Source of the DNA: Desulfobacteraceae bacterium
GTDB taxonomy: Bacteria > Desulfobacterota > Desulfobacteria > Desulfobacterales > Desulfosalsimonadaceae
Assembly (NCBI GenBank): GCA_007131845.1
Contig: SLPT01000128.1
Span: 1 to 7,579 of the forward strand
Reading direction: 5' to 3'
Length of the DNA stretch: 7,579 nucleotides
In this document: one piece after another, positions 6,260 through 7,579 of the stretch
Numbering within the stretch: position 1 is the first letter of the stretch
Layout of the letters: each line of letters begins with the position of its first letter
Translations under genes and position numbers: made by a program
Notes under the pieces: generated by a model
Database searches by the model: none
Told to the model about the DNA's origin: nothing
The model's input: the letters and a program-made list of their open reading frames with translations, nothing else

Positions 6260-7579
6260 ATGACCAATGAATCCATCGTGATCCAGGGAGTCCCCATCGA
6301 CAATCTCGACCTGGAGGAGTCCCTTTCCATGCTCTTTGCCATGACCCGCGCCTACGACGAAGACGGGCGCTCCCGCATGGCCGTAACCGTCACTGCCGAT
6401 ATTATCATGTCCCTGCACGCGGACACGAGCGCACCCGAATCCCCCGGGTCAGACGACACCGGCGTGCAGAACAAAGCCAGCGGCGAAGAAAATGATCCGG
6501 CATCCCTTGATACCTTCGCCGACATGCTGCGAAACGCGGAGCTGATGATACCGGTCGGCCGTCCCGTTGCATGGGCCGCACGGATACTGGGCACCGGATT
6601 GAAAAAGCCGTTTTCCGGCCGCACATTTTTCGGGCGCCTGCTGACGGAAGCCGTACGCAGGGACAAAACCATTGCACTGCTGCACCGGGCCAAAAATCCG
6701 TACGACGATCCAACCGAAAGCAAGCCGGATGCCGGCGTCTACCATTGCCGGTTTCTAAGCGGGGCTTCGCACGGGAATCCGGTCGAAGACACACCCGTAG
6801 ACTCATCCGAAGACTTGCCCGGCGACTCACCCATAGACATACCCGGAAAAACGACTATGACGGAGGAATCCAGGCGTTTTATCCCGGAAACCCTGGAAGT
6901 TTTAAAAGAGCCGATTAATGCGGCCGGCATCGACTGCCTGATGATCGACATCCATGACCCGGCCCTTATACGCTGGCTTGCCGCCTCCAAAAACCGCCTC
7001 CGCGTGCCCGTGCTCCTCCTCACGGGAGAAGCCGGAGCCGGAGGAGGCGGATGGCTGAAAAACGCAGCAAGACCAGCAGGACTTTGGAACGAAACCATGG
7101 AACCCGCCCGCAGCCGGGCGTTTTTATCAGGGCTCTGGTTTTCCGTAAAAGGGGTTTACCACAGACACCTGGCACTGGGCCTACGGATTCTGCCGCTGGC
7201 AATCTACCAGAAATACGCCCAGGCGGCATTCAACATTCGCCACCAGCCTTCCATGATTCCCGCCGCAAAAAACACACCGCACTCTCTTCCGCAGGGAATC
7301 ACCGTCAAGGTCGTCTCGATGCCGGACCCGCTCGATGCAAGTATTACAGGCGATATACGTGAGAGGATCAAGCAGATGGCCCGTTCATCTTCAAAGATCA
7401 TACTGGACTTCTCCCGGGTCCATTTCATGGATTCCTCCGGGCTCGGCCTGCTCATGAGCCTGTGCAGGGATTCCTCCCCGGAAAACCGGGAAGTATACCT
7501 TACGGGCATCAGACCGCGGATTTTCAATTTTCTGAAGATCACCCGGACACTGGATTTTTTTGAAGACAAGATCAAAACG
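6260..7579 (+). CDS. WecG/TagA/CpsF glycosyltransferase-like domain fused to C-terminal STAS domain (3' partial)
   Basis: One open frame of 440 codons runs from ATG 6260 to the window edge with no stop. Residues 6-325 follow the WecG/TagA/CpsF fold: IQGVPIDNLDLEESL (8-22), VTVTAD (42-47, family VTPNxD), a helix then NAELMIPVGRPVAWAARILG (92-111), INAAGIDCLMI (219-229) and NRLRVPV (245-251). The family adds ManNAc-type sugars to undecaprenyl-PP-GlcNAc. Here the catalytic Asp of the PDG motif (Asp65 of T. italicus TagA) is V99. The G-x-G-x-P-KQE motif reads IDIHDPALIRW, and a glycine run replaces GVGxxFD. Two Asp/Pro/Ser-rich insertions (about 54-82, 171-200) are also present. It is probably not an active transferase. 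Residues 346-438 are a STAS domain with phosphosite DSSGLG (391-396); S392 corresponds to SpoIIAA S58. The preceding gene encodes the matching kinase/phosphatase. The ribosome site is weak (AACGGA region). Function beyond partner switching is unknown. Confidence 0.82.
   Translation, partial: MTNESIVIQGVPIDNLDLEESLSMLFAMTRAYDEDGRSRMAVTVTADIIMSLHADTSAPESPGSDDTGVQNKASGEENDPASLDTFADMLRNAELMIPVGRPVAWAARILGTGLKKPFSGRTFFGRLLTEAVRRDKTIALLHRAKNPYDDPTESKPDAGVYHCRFLSGASHGNPVEDTPVDSSEDLPGDSPIDIPGKTTMTEESRRFIPETLEVLKEPINAAGIDCLMIDIHDPALIRWLAASKNRLRVPVLLLTGEAGAGGGGWLKNAARPAGLWNETMEPARSRAFLSGLWFSVKGVYHRHLALGLRILPLAIYQKYAQAAFNIRHQPSMIPAAKNTPHSLPQGITVKVVSMPDPLDASITGDIRERIKQMARSSSKIILDFSRVHFMDSSGLGLLMSLCRDSSPENREVYLTGIRPRIFNFLKITRTLDFFEDKIKT
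7295..7579 (+). other. STAS (anti-sigma factor antagonist) domain region
   Basis: This is the C-terminal part of the fusion protein, from GITVKVV to the window edge. The β-strand ILDFSRVHFM followed by DSSGLGLLMSL (391-401) is the SpoIIAA/RsbV/HsbA phosphorylation loop and helix, then VYLTGI and a helix with LKITRTLDFF, as expected near a STAS C-terminus. The domain is nearly complete, so the missing 3' end is probably short. Confidence 0.88.

Noticed and set aside
7018..7130. Suspected frameshift in the glycosyltransferase-like domain where family motifs fade
   Set aside because: One frame stays open from 6260 to the edge, recognisable segments lie on both sides in the same frame, and the alternative + frame beginning near 7051 shows no family motif.
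7519..7531. Thirteen-base match GATTTTCAATTTT to the start of the intergenic hairpin (4225-4237)
   Set aside because: It lies in STAS coding sequence encoding IFNF, is AT-simple, and the flanks do not match, so it is probably chance.

Overview
The window carries five protein-coding genes, all on the + strand, in two blocks separated by a 279-base repeat-rich gap. The first gene is cut by the left edge and the last by the right edge. Moderately GC-rich coding sequence, a CoA-transferase/GNAT fusion, a multi-domain RsbU/HsbR-type regulator and palindromic intergenic repeats all suggest an anaerobic deltaproteobacterium (Desulfobacterota, possibly a Desulfobacteraceae/Desulfosarcina-like sulfate reducer). 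That assignment is inferred from style and gene content, not from a marker gene.

Block 1 (1-4222) is a tightly coupled operon: an acetyl-CoA hydrolase/transferase domain fused to a GNAT acetyltransferase, a zinc-dependent histone-deacetylase-family deacylase, and an AcsA-type acetyl/acyl-CoA synthetase. The genes overlap by 1 and 4 bases. The set matches the parts of the Bacillus AcuA/AcuC/AcsA system, in which a GNAT enzyme acetylates the catalytic lysine of acetyl-CoA synthetase and a deacetylase reverses it. It therefore looks like a self-contained reversible lysine-acylation switch on carboxylate activation. Two proteins carry unusual active-site changes. The CoA-transferase catalytic Glu is Gln and its glycine loop is altered. 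In the synthetase the P-loop has Arg where Gly is usual, and motif A8 has one extra residue.

The gap (4223-4501) holds two adjacent inverted-repeat structures: a long hairpin directly after the synthetase stop (4223-4326) and a MITE-like element with imperfect terminal inverted repeats (4331-4487). The second contains a possible promoter, and its right edge merges with the ribosome binding site of the next gene.

Block 2 (4502-7579) is a partner-switching signalling pair. The first protein has a response-regulator receiver, a PP2C/SpoIIE phosphatase and an RsbW-like kinase domain in one chain (P. aeruginosa HsbR layout). The second has a WecG/TagA/CpsF glycosyltransferase-like body whose catalytic Asp is replaced by Val and whose other signature motifs are degenerate, followed by a C-terminal STAS (anti-sigma factor antagonist) domain with an intact DSSGLG phosphosite. 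The likely reading is that the first protein phosphorylates and dephosphorylates the STAS domain of the second, and that a non-catalytic glycosyltransferase fold serves as sensor or output. This second protein is the most novel-looking object in the window.
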